From assembly GCA_031428275.1 (NCBI GenBank), contig JANPPC010000050.1:1-64000 (forward strand): DNA of 64,000 nucleotides, read 5' to 3'. The position numbers were made by a program, and so were the translations under genes. The notes beneath the pieces were generated by a model. The model did not search any database and had not been told where the DNA came from. It saw nothing but the letters and a program-made list of their open reading frames with translations. Numbering within the stretch: position 1 is the stretch's first letter; each line of letters starts with the position of its first letter. Positions 52,678 through 61,025 of the stretch are shown here, piece after piece. Origin of the DNA: Pseudobdellovibrio sp031428275. Lineage in GTDB: Bacteria; Bdellovibrionota; Bdellovibrionia; Bdellovibrionales; Bdellovibrionaceae.

Positions 52678-53508
52678 ATGAGTACGGCAACTGTTTCAGG
52701 GCTATGGATATACCCCGTTAAATCTTGCCGTGGCATTTCACTCAAAGAAATGCAAATCGGGCCCACTGGCCCAAAGCATGACCGCGAGTGGATGATCGTA
52801 GATGACAAAAATAAATTCATAAGTCTTCGTTCGAATCCGAAATTGTCTGAGATAAAAACGGCCTTACAAGGGCCCTTTTTGCATTTGTATGCAGGAACAA
52901 ATAAAATTTTAATCAATACTGAAGAGTACTCGTCGGATTTAGAAATGGTCACCGTTTGGACCGATACATTTTTAGCGAGCGTGGCTTCGAAAGATGTAAA
53001 TGAAGCGCTATCTGATTTTATTTCGCAATCCGTAAAGCTAGTTCGTTACCAAAAAGAAAGCTTTCGAGCTTTGGGCGCAGCATCAACGAGTGCAGTGAAG
53101 CAGACGATGTTTGCTGATTCGCGACCGATTTTGCTAACGAACGAAAGCTCTATTGCTGAACTCAGCGGGCATCTCAATTCACAGAATTTAATGCCCTCGG
53201 TAATTGAAAGATTTCGAAGTAATATCATACTTTCTGATATTCCTGCGTATGCGGAAGATTACTTCAAAGAAATAAAAATCGGCGAGGTTGGATTTAAAAA
53301 TCCGCGCCTTTGCACCCGTTGCATGGTGGTTACCCAAGATGTTGAAACTGGCAAAGTGGTATCGAAAGAAACTTTAAAGGTGCTATCTGAAACTCATAAG
53401 CCCAATGTTCATCAAGCCGAGGCTCATAAAGTGACGTTCGGAATTAATTTAACCCCATCAAACTTAGGAACCATTCATCTGAATGATTCCGTTACGCAAA
53501 TTTTCTAG
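52678..53508 (+). CDS. MOSC-domain molybdenum-cofactor protein (YcbX/mARC-like)
   Basis: Product of 276 residues from ATG 52678 (TTG 52675 is just before). The N-terminal MOSC beta-barrel domain (LWIYPVKSCRGISL, KHDREWMIVD) is followed by the MOSC domain (FRSNIILSDIPAYAEDYF, RLCTRCMVVTQDVETG). The RCxxTQDxxTG-type Cys is the predicted Mo ligand, as in enzymes reducing N-hydroxylated bases. There is no C-terminal 2Fe-2S domain, so a separate electron donor is needed. Convergent with the NFU gene, overlap 4 bases. Confidence 0.88.
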   Translation: MSTATVSGLWIYPVKSCRGISLKEMQIGPTGPKHDREWMIVDDKNKFISLRSNPKLSEIKTALQGPFLHLYAGTNKILINTEEYSSDLEMVTVWTDTFLASVASKDVNEALSDFISQSVKLVRYQKESFRALGAASTSAVKQTMFADSRPILLTNESSIAELSGHLNSQNLMPSVIERFRSNIILSDIPAYAEDYFKEIKIGEVGFKNPRLCTRCMVVTQDVETGKVVSKETLKVLSETHKPNVHQAEAHKVTFGINLTPSNLGTIHLNDSVTQIF

Positions 53509-54047
53509 ATCGCTAGAACTTCTTTGATCTCGGGAAATGCTTGTTTCATGCGTACTTCGATTCCGTCTTTCAATGTGGCTTGTGAAGACGGGCAGCCCGC
53601 GCAGGCTCCGCGCATGTGAATGTAAAGAATGTTGTCTTCGTATTTTGAAAACACAATGTCGCCACCGTCTAAGGCGACGACCGGTTTAATTTCGGTTTGT
53701 AAGAGTCGTTTAATTTGTTTAACGATTTCAGAATCATTTTCAGACTCATCAAGGCTGGCTTCAAGCTCGATCATGATCGGTTGGCCACTTTCGATATGTT
53801 CACCTAATAAGCCCGCAAGCGGTGATGCTAAAATGTCCCACTCGACCCAGTCTTGCTTAGTGATCGTAACGAAATCTTCACCCAGAAAAACCGATGACGT
53901 CCATGGGAAGCCAAAGATTTTAGCAGCTAGCGGAGATCGCTCGGAAGCCTCTACATTAGGAAAATCAACCGAAAGGTCAGAGATCTTTTGGCCGAAGTTA
54001 AACTTCATTGTCGACGGATTAGGCGTGGTTTCAAATGTAACTTTCAT
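53505..54047 (-). CDS. NFU-type iron-sulfur cluster scaffold/carrier
   Basis: Cytosolic protein of 180 residues. The N-terminal Nfu_N domain (TTPNPSTMKFNFG, then a FPWTSSVFLGEDFVTITK stretch) resembles mitochondrial NFU1. The C-terminal NifU-like domain has DGGDIVFSKYEDN and GACAGCPSSQATLKDGIE, where the CxxC pair binds a shared 4Fe-4S cluster in the dimer. It passes clusters to target enzymes. Single gene, convergent with MOSC. Confidence 0.92.
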   Translation of the reverse strand: MKVTFETTPNPSTMKFNFGQKISDLSVDFPNVEASERSPLAAKIFGFPWTSSVFLGEDFVTITKQDWVEWDILASPLAGLLGEHIESGQPIMIELEASLDESENDSEIVKQIKRLLQTEIKPVVALDGGDIVFSKYEDNILYIHMRGACAGCPSSQATLKDGIEVRMKQAFPEIKEVLAI

Positions 54048-54174
54048 AGGAGTGTTTTAGCAGTTGCGCTAGGGAAGTCAAATTGATCTGATTTTCGCTA
54101 AAAATGACCAAGCTAAACCTTGATTGAGCGTGTATATTTGCGTTACTTTATGCCTGCAATTACAAGGAGATAGC

Positions 54175-55098
54175 ATGACCCCTCGCGTACGTGAAATTTT
54201 AAGTTGGTATGGTGCTGAAAACATCGGTGTTTTAACAAATATGGCTCGAATCATGAATTCGGGGAAATTAGCCGGTACAGGTAAGATGGTTATTCTTCCG
54301 GTTGACCAAGGCTTTGAACACGGCCCCGCACGTACGTTCGCAAAAAATCCAGACGCATACGATCCCGCTTACCACTTTGAATTAGCCATTGAATCAGGTT
54401 GCAACGCTTATGCCGCACCACTGGGTGCGATTGAAGCTTGCGGCCGCGATTACGCTGGCGAAATTCCGTTAATCTTAAAAATTAATAACTCAGACGTTTT
54501 GTACAATTCCAAAAACCCGATCTCGGCGTTAACGTCTTCGGTTGAAGATGCATTACGTTTAGGTTGCGCGGGGATTGGTTTCACTATCTACCCGGGTTCT
54601 GCAAACCGTAAACAAATGTACGAAGAAATTGCGACCGCAACTCGCGAAGCAAAAAAAGCCGGCTTAGCGGTTGTGATGTGGTCATACGCCCGCGGTGAAG
54701 GTCTTTCAAAAGAAGGCGAAACTGGTATGGACGTGATCGCTTACTCGGCGCACATTGCCGCCCAATTAGGTGCCAACATTATTAAAGTAAAACCACCCAC
54801 GGCGCACTTAGAACAGGCCGAAGCCAAAAAGGTATACGAGGCGCAAGGGATTAAGAGTACTCAATTATCTGATCGTATTCGTCACGTGGTGCAATCTTGC
54901 TACAACGGCAAACGCATCGTGATCTTCTCGGGTGGTGAAGCCAAGGGTACTCCTGAATTATTAGAGGAAGTAAAGCAGCTAGCGCAGGGCGGAGCTTTCG
55001 GCAGCATCATGGGCCGTAATGCATTTCAACGCCCTAAAAAAGAATCTTTAGAATTACTTAAAAACGTCATGGAAACATTTGCAGGTAAATCATTGTGA
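54175..55098 (+). CDS. fbaB: Class I fructose-bisphosphate aldolase (DhnA/FbaB type)
   Basis: Glycolytic Schiff-base aldolase of 307 residues. Start at 54175 follows AAGGAGA (54164-54170) and replaces an upstream GTG frame start. Marks: VILPVDQGFEHGP, LILKINNSDVLY, GFTIYPGSANRKQMYEE, NIIKVKPPT with the Schiff-base Lys, and IFSGGEAKGTPELL. DhnA family rather than the metal-dependent class II enzyme. The stop overlaps the lysS start by 4 bases. Confidence 0.93.
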   Translation: MTPRVREILSWYGAENIGVLTNMARIMNSGKLAGTGKMVILPVDQGFEHGPARTFAKNPDAYDPAYHFELAIESGCNAYAAPLGAIEACGRDYAGEIPLILKINNSDVLYNSKNPISALTSSVEDALRLGCAGIGFTIYPGSANRKQMYEEIATATREAKKAGLAVVMWSYARGEGLSKEGETGMDVIAYSAHIAAQLGANIIKVKPPTAHLEQAEAKKVYEAQGIKSTQLSDRIRHVVQSCYNGKRIVIFSGGEAKGTPELLEEVKQLAQGGAFGSIMGRNAFQRPKKESLELLKNVMETFAGKSL

Positions 55099-56609
55099 GT
55101 AACGAAACAACTGGCGACGTAAAAGCTTATACTGATGCTAACGATAATCCGATCAAAGCTGAAAAGCGTAAAAAACTTCACGCGATGAAGGCTAAGGGTA
55201 TTAATCCTTATCCGTATAACTTTGATAAAAACATTCACGTCGAGCAGTTGATAACAGATTATTCAAGCTTAGAAGCGGGCGAAAAAAAATTAGAAACTAA
55301 TTTTCGTATTGCCGGCCGTTTAATGACTTTACGTATGATGGGTAAAGCGAGCTTCTTTAATATTCAAGACGTAACAGGTTCAATTCAGTGTTACGTCAAA
55401 GTTGAAGAGCTGACCGAGATGGACCGCGCTACTTTTGACCTGATTGATTTGGGTGATATTGTAGGGCTTGAGGGTTATATCTTCAAATCACAAAAGGGCG
55501 AGCTTTCGTTGTACGTCCAAAAGTTTCAGGTTCTGACTAAAACATTAGAACCTCTGCCAGAAAAATTTCACGGTATTCAAGATATCGAAATTAAATATCG
55601 TCATCGGCACTTGGATCTAATATCAGATATGGATTCGCGCAAGGTTTTCGTAACCCGCGGAAAAATCATTAAAGCCGTCAAAAAGTTTTTAGATGATCGC
55701 GGATTTATGGAAGTAGAAACTCCTGTATTGCAGCCGTTATACGGTGGTGCAGCGGCCCATCCGTTTACAACGATGCACCGGGCACTCGACATGAAGCTTT
55801 ACATGAAAATCTCTCCAGAGCTTTATTTGAAACGTTTGATCGTGGGTGGTTTTGAAAAAGTTTACGAAATTGGTAAGAACTTTCGTAATGAAGGTATCGA
55901 TCGCACGCACAATCCTGAATTCACGATGCTTGAATTCTACGAAGCCTACACAGACTACAATTATCAAATGAAACAGTTCGAAGATTTGGTTTCTTCGGTT
56001 TGTAAAGAGATCACGGGTTCGACAAAGGTTACTTACCAAGAAAAAGAAATCGACTTTACCACTCCGTGGAGACGTTTAACGGTGATGGACGGCATCAAGC
56101 AGTATGCAGAAATTAACCCTGATGATGTTGCTGCATTAGACGCGTACTTGAAAAAGAATTCAGACAAGCCTTTGAAATTAGAAAACCTATCAACTGGTGA
56201 AAAACAGATGAAAGTTTTTGAAATCGCGGCTGAGCCGCACTTGTGGCAGCCAACGATCGTAATGGATCACCCAGTCGACATTTCTCCATTAACTAAGATT
56301 CACCGCGATAACCCTAAACTAGTAGAGCGTTTTGAACCTTTCGCTGCTTGTATGGAATTAGGTAATTCATATTCTGAATTAAATGACCCCGAAGAGCAGC
56401 GCGCACGCCTAAAAGATCAAGAGGCGAAACGCGGTGTTGATGAAGAGGCGCATCCGATGGATGAAGATTTCTTGCATGCAATCGAAACGGGTATGCCTCC
56501 TACGGGCGGAGTGGGTATCGGGATCGAACGTATTGTCATGTTGATGACGGATCGCCCAAGTATTCGCGATATTATTTTCTTCCCAACGATGAAGATTCAT
56601 AACAAATAA
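55095..56609 (+). CDS. lysS: Lysyl-tRNA synthetase, class II
   Basis: Enzyme of 504 residues that charges tRNA-Lys. An OB-fold anticodon domain (FRIAGRLMTLRMMGKASFF) is followed by the class II core: motif 1 FMEVETPVLQPLYGGAAAHPF, motif 2 FRNEGIDRTHNPEFTMLEFYEAY, motif 3 GVGIGIERIVMLMTD. Start is GTG at 55095, overlapping the aldolase stop (GTGA). The end overlaps the next ATG by one base (TAATG). Complete. Confidence 0.97.
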   Translation: MSNETTGDVKAYTDANDNPIKAEKRKKLHAMKAKGINPYPYNFDKNIHVEQLITDYSSLEAGEKKLETNFRIAGRLMTLRMMGKASFFNIQDVTGSIQCYVKVEELTEMDRATFDLIDLGDIVGLEGYIFKSQKGELSLYVQKFQVLTKTLEPLPEKFHGIQDIEIKYRHRHLDLISDMDSRKVFVTRGKIIKAVKKFLDDRGFMEVETPVLQPLYGGAAAHPFTTMHRALDMKLYMKISPELYLKRLIVGGFEKVYEIGKNFRNEGIDRTHNPEFTMLEFYEAYTDYNYQMKQFEDLVSSVCKEITGSTKVTYQEKEIDFTTPWRRLTVMDGIKQYAEINPDDVAALDAYLKKNSDKPLKLENLSTGEKQMKVFEIAAEPHLWQPTIVMDHPVDISPLTKIHRDNPKLVERFEPFAACMELGNSYSELNDPEEQRARLKDQEAKRGVDEEAHPMDEDFLHAIETGMPPTGGVGIGIERIVMLMTDRPSIRDIIFFPTMKIHNK

Positions 56610-57175
56610 TGAAGTCTATATACGTTTTACTTTTTGTAATAAGCACGAGTTCATGTCAAATGATGCCGTGGAACCAAAAGTCTACGTCGACGATCGAAGA
56701 ATCAGTGAATGTATTTGCCGAAAATACGGTGTTAGTTGATACACGAAATGCCTTCGACTATGCTTCGTTTCATATCGTCGGCAGCGTAAATTTAATGACG
56801 GCGGATTTTTTGATTTTGAAGAATCCCTTAGCAAAGCGCCGAATTATGGACCCTGATTTGATTCAGACAATCGAACGTTTAGCTCGTCGCGGGATTTCTC
56901 CGGCTAAGAAGATTATTTTAATTTCACAAAAAGCGGATAGCGACGAAAATAAAAAATGGCAGTGGTTACTTAAAAACTTACAAGTTGAAGATGTCTCGCT
57001 TGCCGGAATTGAAGAGTTCCGTAAAAGATATCCGAATCGGCAATTTGCTGAACCTGCTCGTGCGCCAGTCTGGAATCTGCAGACCAGTGAAGATCTGCAA
57101 AAAGAATTTATTTTGAAAAAAGCACCGGACTGTTTTGTAAAGTGGTCCGATAAAATCTGTAATAGAACGTTCTAG
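56609..57175 (+). CDS. Lipoprotein with degenerate rhodanese-like domain
   Basis: The 188-residue product has a short lipoprotein signal with lipobox STSSC. The rhodanese fold is visible (VLVDTRNAFDYASFHIVGSVNLMTADF then KKIILISQKAD and VEDVSLAGIEEF), but the active-site Cys loop reads SQKADSDENK: the catalytic Cys is missing. It is thus unlikely to transfer sulfur and may bind a ligand or protein instead. It is coupled to lysS by a one-base overlap, although lysS has no obvious functional link. Confidence 0.75.
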   Translation: MKSIYVLLFVISTSSCQMMPWNQKSTSTIEESVNVFAENTVLVDTRNAFDYASFHIVGSVNLMTADFLILKNPLAKRRIMDPDLIQTIERLARRGISPAKKIILISQKADSDENKKWQWLLKNLQVEDVSLAGIEEFRKRYPNRQFAEPARAPVWNLQTSEDLQKEFILKKAPDCFVKWSDKICNRTF

Positions 57176-57200
57176 CTTTTCAGCCGAACGCTCGGTCGTG

Positions 57201-57647
57201 TTAACGGAAGCGAATTAAAATAAATTGCGAATTAAACGGCACTTGGGTGATCAGCTGCATTCGGCCTGCACCGTCAAAGTACGCCGTCCAGCGACTCGGT
57301 TGTAAAGTCGCGCGGCAAAAGCGTTGACCGTCGCTGACTACTGCTTGACCAGCTTGCTGTATGTAAATGTCATACGCATTTGAAAAACCATAAGACACCG
57401 CGCCACGAATCGAGCTACTCAGTAGGGCTCCGTCGCGGAAGTAACAAGTGACGCTTAATTTGACTTCCCCTTGTGAAAAGCGAAAGTTGACTTGAAAGTC
57501 TGTATCGGGCGTCATGATACGATTGATCGCACGCCAGTTTCCTAAAAGTGGGTTTGAGTTATGGCCTGAAAAGTCGACCGTCTCGGCCGCTGCAAATACC
57601 GATGAAAAAGTAATTAACAAAACACCTAATAATTTTTTAAAATTCAT
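57201..57647 (-). CDS. Small secreted protein of unknown function
   Basis: Product of 148 residues from ATG 57647, preceded by GGAGG; the frame is open to 57665. Signal peptide MNFKKLLGVLLITFSSVFAAAE. The mature domain is all-beta in pattern (VNFRFSQGEVKLSVTCYF) with two Cys that may form a disulfide, resembling small lipocalin-like or beta-sandwich periplasmic proteins. No family recognised. It stands alone; convergent with the rhodanese lipoprotein. Confidence 0.68.
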   Translation of the reverse strand: MNFKKLLGVLLITFSSVFAAAETVDFSGHNSNPLLGNWRAINRIMTPDTDFQVNFRFSQGEVKLSVTCYFRDGALLSSSIRGAVSYGFSNAYDIYIQQAGQAVVSDGQRFCRATLQPSRWTAYFDGAGRMQLITQVPFNSQFILIRFR

Positions 57648-57758
57648 AAAACCTCCACTTAACAATGAGGCTAGTGATAAACCAAATACAGTGTCAACAA
57701 TAACGGATAAGGCGGGGATAATCTCATCGATCAGTACTGTTTGAAGCTACAGTGTGCC

Positions 57759-58703
57759 TCAAGATGCCTTCATTTTAAACAGCACCGAGTACATCGCCTT
57801 AAGCATTTCCGGGTCAAATCGCCCTGAAAGTTTATTCTTCATCATGTTTAAGGCTTCGGCCGGCTTCATCGGAATATTATATGAACGCTGTGTCGTCATG
57901 GCGTCGTAAGTGTCGGTCAGGGCAACGATGCGACCGAACGGGTGAATCTCTTGGCCTGATAAATCTTGCGGATAACCGCCGCCGCTCCAAGATTCATGGT
58001 GCTCGTAACAAGCCGCTTTAATCGCTTCTGAAATATTTGGCTGTTCATTTAGGATTTTTAAACCGAACTGGGGATGCATACGCATTTGCGCCCACTCAGA
58101 TTCATCAAGGGGGCCTTTTTTGCAAAGAATTTCTAAAGCCACATTTCGTTTACCGACGTCATGAAATAGTGAACTTTGACCTAACTCTTCTAAAGTTTTC
58201 TTATCAAAGCCCAGTGCTTGGCCTAATCCCAAAGAATAAATACTAACGTCGAACGAATGATTGTAGGTGTAGAAATCATGGCCGGATAAACTGATTAAAT
58301 TTCCGATTGATTCGGGTGCGCTTTGCATGAAGTGAAGAAGGTCAGCCACGATAGGCCGAGAATCGGCTAACGCTGTGACCACGTCGGGATTTTCAAATAA
58401 GTCTTCTAGCAGTGCGATTGAAGATTCGCGTAAGATCGCAGCCTTATCGTTATTTGAAATCAGGCTTGAGTTCATCGAACTTTTTACGTAATCGCGATAT
58501 AATTGTTTATTTTCATTGGTAACGAAAAAAGATTCGCCGGTATCTTTGCTGTGAAGCATTTGTACTTTATCTGGTTTGAAAGAATCGCCCTGTTTAAGGT
58601 AGTTGATCATTTTACCATCAACGAAGACATAAATATCGAACGGAATCGGTTCTGAGGGGCGAATTGTACTGAGGCGAATACGGAAAAAATCGTTTGTGCT
58701 CAT
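57759..58703 (-). CDS. HD-GYP domain cyclic-di-GMP phosphodiesterase
   Basis: Product of 314 residues from ATG 58703, chosen because it leaves room for the divergent recG start; the frame is open to 58817 and would otherwise overlap recG. The N-terminal module (PFDIYVFVDGKMINYLKQGD) is of the small domain type that often precedes HD-GYP. The catalytic domain has SLFHDVGKRNV (HD), YEHHESWSGGGYP (HHExxxGxGYP) and DTYDAMTTQRSY, so the c-di-GMP-degrading site looks intact. It should influence motility or developmental switching. Confidence 0.87.
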   Translation of the reverse strand: MSTNDFFRIRLSTIRPSEPIPFDIYVFVDGKMINYLKQGDSFKPDKVQMLHSKDTGESFFVTNENKQLYRDYVKSSMNSSLISNNDKAAILRESSIALLEDLFENPDVVTALADSRPIVADLLHFMQSAPESIGNLISLSGHDFYTYNHSFDVSIYSLGLGQALGFDKKTLEELGQSSLFHDVGKRNVALEILCKKGPLDESEWAQMRMHPQFGLKILNEQPNISEAIKAACYEHHESWSGGGYPQDLSGQEIHPFGRIVALTDTYDAMTTQRSYNIPMKPAEALNMMKNKLSGRFDPEMLKAMYSVLFKMKAS

Positions 58704-58765
58704 AGTCTTAACTCTATCTTCTTTACAGGTTTGACGGATGCTTTTTTTTGACATGAAATGAAACC

Positions 58766-60853
58766 ATGGCCCTTCGTCTAGAGACCGAAATTCAATTTTT
58801 AAAAGGGGTAGGACCAAAGCTTGGATCTTTGTTCTCGCGCAATGGTATTAAGATCGTTGACGATCTGTTGCAAAACTATCCGCGCGCCTACGAAGATCGC
58901 CGAGCGGCGCGAAACGTTGCCAGTTTAAAGCCTGATGACGTCGTTAGTTTAAAGGCCAAAGTCGTGCAAGTTTCATCATACAATATGGGTAAATCTTCGC
59001 GCAGGGTCTATGACATAACGATCCGCGATGACTCAGGACAGATTCACTGTAAGTTTTTTCGCACTCCGTACAAAGGTTATTTCGAAAGATTTCAAAACGG
59101 TAAAGAAGTTCGTGTGGTCGGGAAAGTCACTGATTACCGGGGTCGGCTTGAATTTCACCATCCTGATTTAAAAGATATTGAGCCCCAAGAAGACGTCACA
59201 GATGCGCTGATTCCGATTTATATCGAAACCGAGGGTTTAAGTTCGACTAAAATCGGAAAATTAATTCATTCGATTTTTGATCAGATTAAAGAATGGCCCG
59301 CAGAAAATTTACCTTTGGAGCTGGTACGAAATTTAAAATTATTAGATCGTGCTCAGGCCTATTACAATATTCACCACCCGGCAGCGCAAAATGGAAATTT
59401 ATATAATGAATATAAATCCGAAGCGCACCGGAGACTTATTTTTGAAGAGTTCTTCTGGCTTGAGCTTTATCTGGCTTCGAAAAAAGCGGGATTGAAAGCT
59501 GAAAAAGGTTTTAGCTTTGATGGTACCGAAAGCAAAGTTCGAGAATTAATTCAATCGCTTCCATTCAAATTAACGGGCGCGCAGTTGCGAGCTTACGATG
59601 AAATTAAAAAGGATTTGCTATCGGGTAAGCCGATGAACCGCTTGGTTCAAGGCGATGTGGGCTCTGGTAAAACTTTGGTTAGCTTTTTATCATGCTTGAA
59701 AGCATACGAATCGGGTTTTCAAACTTGTTTGATGGCACCAACCGAAATCTTAGCTGAACAGCATTTTCGTAATGCGCAAAAACTTTTAGGTTCTCTCGGG
59801 TTAAAGATCGGTTTACTAACCGGCAAGACAAAAACTAAAGATCGCAAAGAAATTGCCGAGCAATTAGCAAACGGTGAAATTCATTTTTTAATTGGAACGC
59901 ACGCGTTGATCGAAGACTGGGTGCAGTTTCAGAACTTAGGCTTAGTCATTATCGACGAGCAACATCGTTTCGGCGTTGCCCAGCGCGGGATTTTAAAAAA
60001 CAAAGGCACTTCGCCGCACTTTTTAATTATGACTGCGACACCGATCCCAAGAACTTTAGCGATGACTGTATACGGTGACTTAGATGTTTCGATCATCGAC
60101 GAGATGCCTGTCGGAAGAACGCCCATTCAGACGCGCGTGATCAATGAAACGAAGCGACCGCAGGCTTTGCAATTTATGGTCGATCATATTAAGCGCGGTC
60201 GCCAGGCTTACTTTGTTTATCCGTTGGTGGCCGAAAGCGAAAAAATCGATTTGAAAAATGCGACCGATGAATACGAAAAGCTAAAGTTGCAATTTCCTGA
60301 GATTCGTTTTGGTTTATTGCACGGTAAGATGAAGCCCGTTGAAAAAGACGCCGTGATGACTGAATTTCGCGAACATAAAATTGACGTACTAGTTTCGACC
60401 ACAGTTATAGAAGTCGGCGTCGATGTACCGAACGCGACGATTATGGTTATCGAACACGCCGAGCGTTTCGGATTATCTCAGCTTCACCAATTGCGCGGCC
60501 GGGTTGGCCGGGGCGAACATAAAAGTTTTTGTGTCTTGATTATGGGCTATGCGGTATCACTCGAGACGAAAACCCGCGTTGAATTTATGGAAAAAACGAA
60601 CGATGGTTTTAAAGTGGCTGAATTTGATTTAGAAATTCGCGGACCAGGCGAATTCATGGGTTCGAAGCAGTCGGGTTTGCCTGGCTTTAAAATGGCGAAT
60701 CTCGTTCGAGATTTTGATATTTTAAAAGTGGCGCGCGATGCCGCATTCGATATTTTAGGACGCGATCCCAAGTTACAGAAAAAAGAACACGCTTTGCTAC
60801 GTGAAGAGTTACTAAAAAACTACGGGCCAACGGCCTTAGCGGGTGTTGGTTAA
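58766..60853 (+). CDS. recG: RecG, ATP-dependent DNA helicase
   Basis: Fork-reversal helicase of 695 residues, normal length. An N-terminal wedge/OB domain (LKGVGPKLGSLFSRNGI, VRVVGKVTDYRGRLEFHHP) precedes a DExH helicase core: Walker A GDVGSGKTLV, DEQHRFGVAQR, TATPIPRTLAMT, and QLRGRVGRGEHKSFC with the TRG-type segment after it. It rescues stalled replication forks and processes recombination intermediates. Divergent from the HD-GYP gene. Confidence 0.97.
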   Translation: MALRLETEIQFLKGVGPKLGSLFSRNGIKIVDDLLQNYPRAYEDRRAARNVASLKPDDVVSLKAKVVQVSSYNMGKSSRRVYDITIRDDSGQIHCKFFRTPYKGYFERFQNGKEVRVVGKVTDYRGRLEFHHPDLKDIEPQEDVTDALIPIYIETEGLSSTKIGKLIHSIFDQIKEWPAENLPLELVRNLKLLDRAQAYYNIHHPAAQNGNLYNEYKSEAHRRLIFEEFFWLELYLASKKAGLKAEKGFSFDGTESKVRELIQSLPFKLTGAQLRAYDEIKKDLLSGKPMNRLVQGDVGSGKTLVSFLSCLKAYESGFQTCLMAPTEILAEQHFRNAQKLLGSLGLKIGLLTGKTKTKDRKEIAEQLANGEIHFLIGTHALIEDWVQFQNLGLVIIDEQHRFGVAQRGILKNKGTSPHFLIMTATPIPRTLAMTVYGDLDVSIIDEMPVGRTPIQTRVINETKRPQALQFMVDHIKRGRQAYFVYPLVAESEKIDLKNATDEYEKLKLQFPEIRFGLLHGKMKPVEKDAVMTEFREHKIDVLVSTTVIEVGVDVPNATIMVIEHAERFGLSQLHQLRGRVGRGEHKSFCVLIMGYAVSLETKTRVEFMEKTNDGFKVAEFDLEIRGPGEFMGSKQSGLPGFKMANLVRDFDILKVARDAAFDILGRDPKLQKKEHALLREELLKNYGPTALAGVG

Positions 60854-60880
60854 TAACCCTTAGTTAATCACCAACACCCG
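60840..60880 (+). terminator. Hairpin at the recG stop
   Basis: CGGGTGTTGGT (60840-60850) pairs perfectly with ACCAACACCCG (60870-60880) across a 19-base loop that contains the stop codon. No T-run follows, so it is a weak candidate terminator or a 3' stabilising stem. The remaining gap up to the protease start is AT-rich and holds only its ribosome site (AAGGAGG, 61013-61019). Confidence 0.35.
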
Positions 60881-61025
60881 CGCCTATTCGCCTACGTGCA
60901 TGTGCGTTAAAAAGTAAAAAAAATAAATCGAATTTTTAAATAGAGCTTCCCACCTAGTAGAGAAACGTGTTGGAATTTTTTTATCGATTAAAGATGATCG
61001 TTTAAAATGTTCAAGGAGGACACTG

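Noticed and set aside
53629..54060. 143-residue plus-strand frame across the NFU gene
   Set aside because: Antisense to the conserved NFU frame; no start signal.
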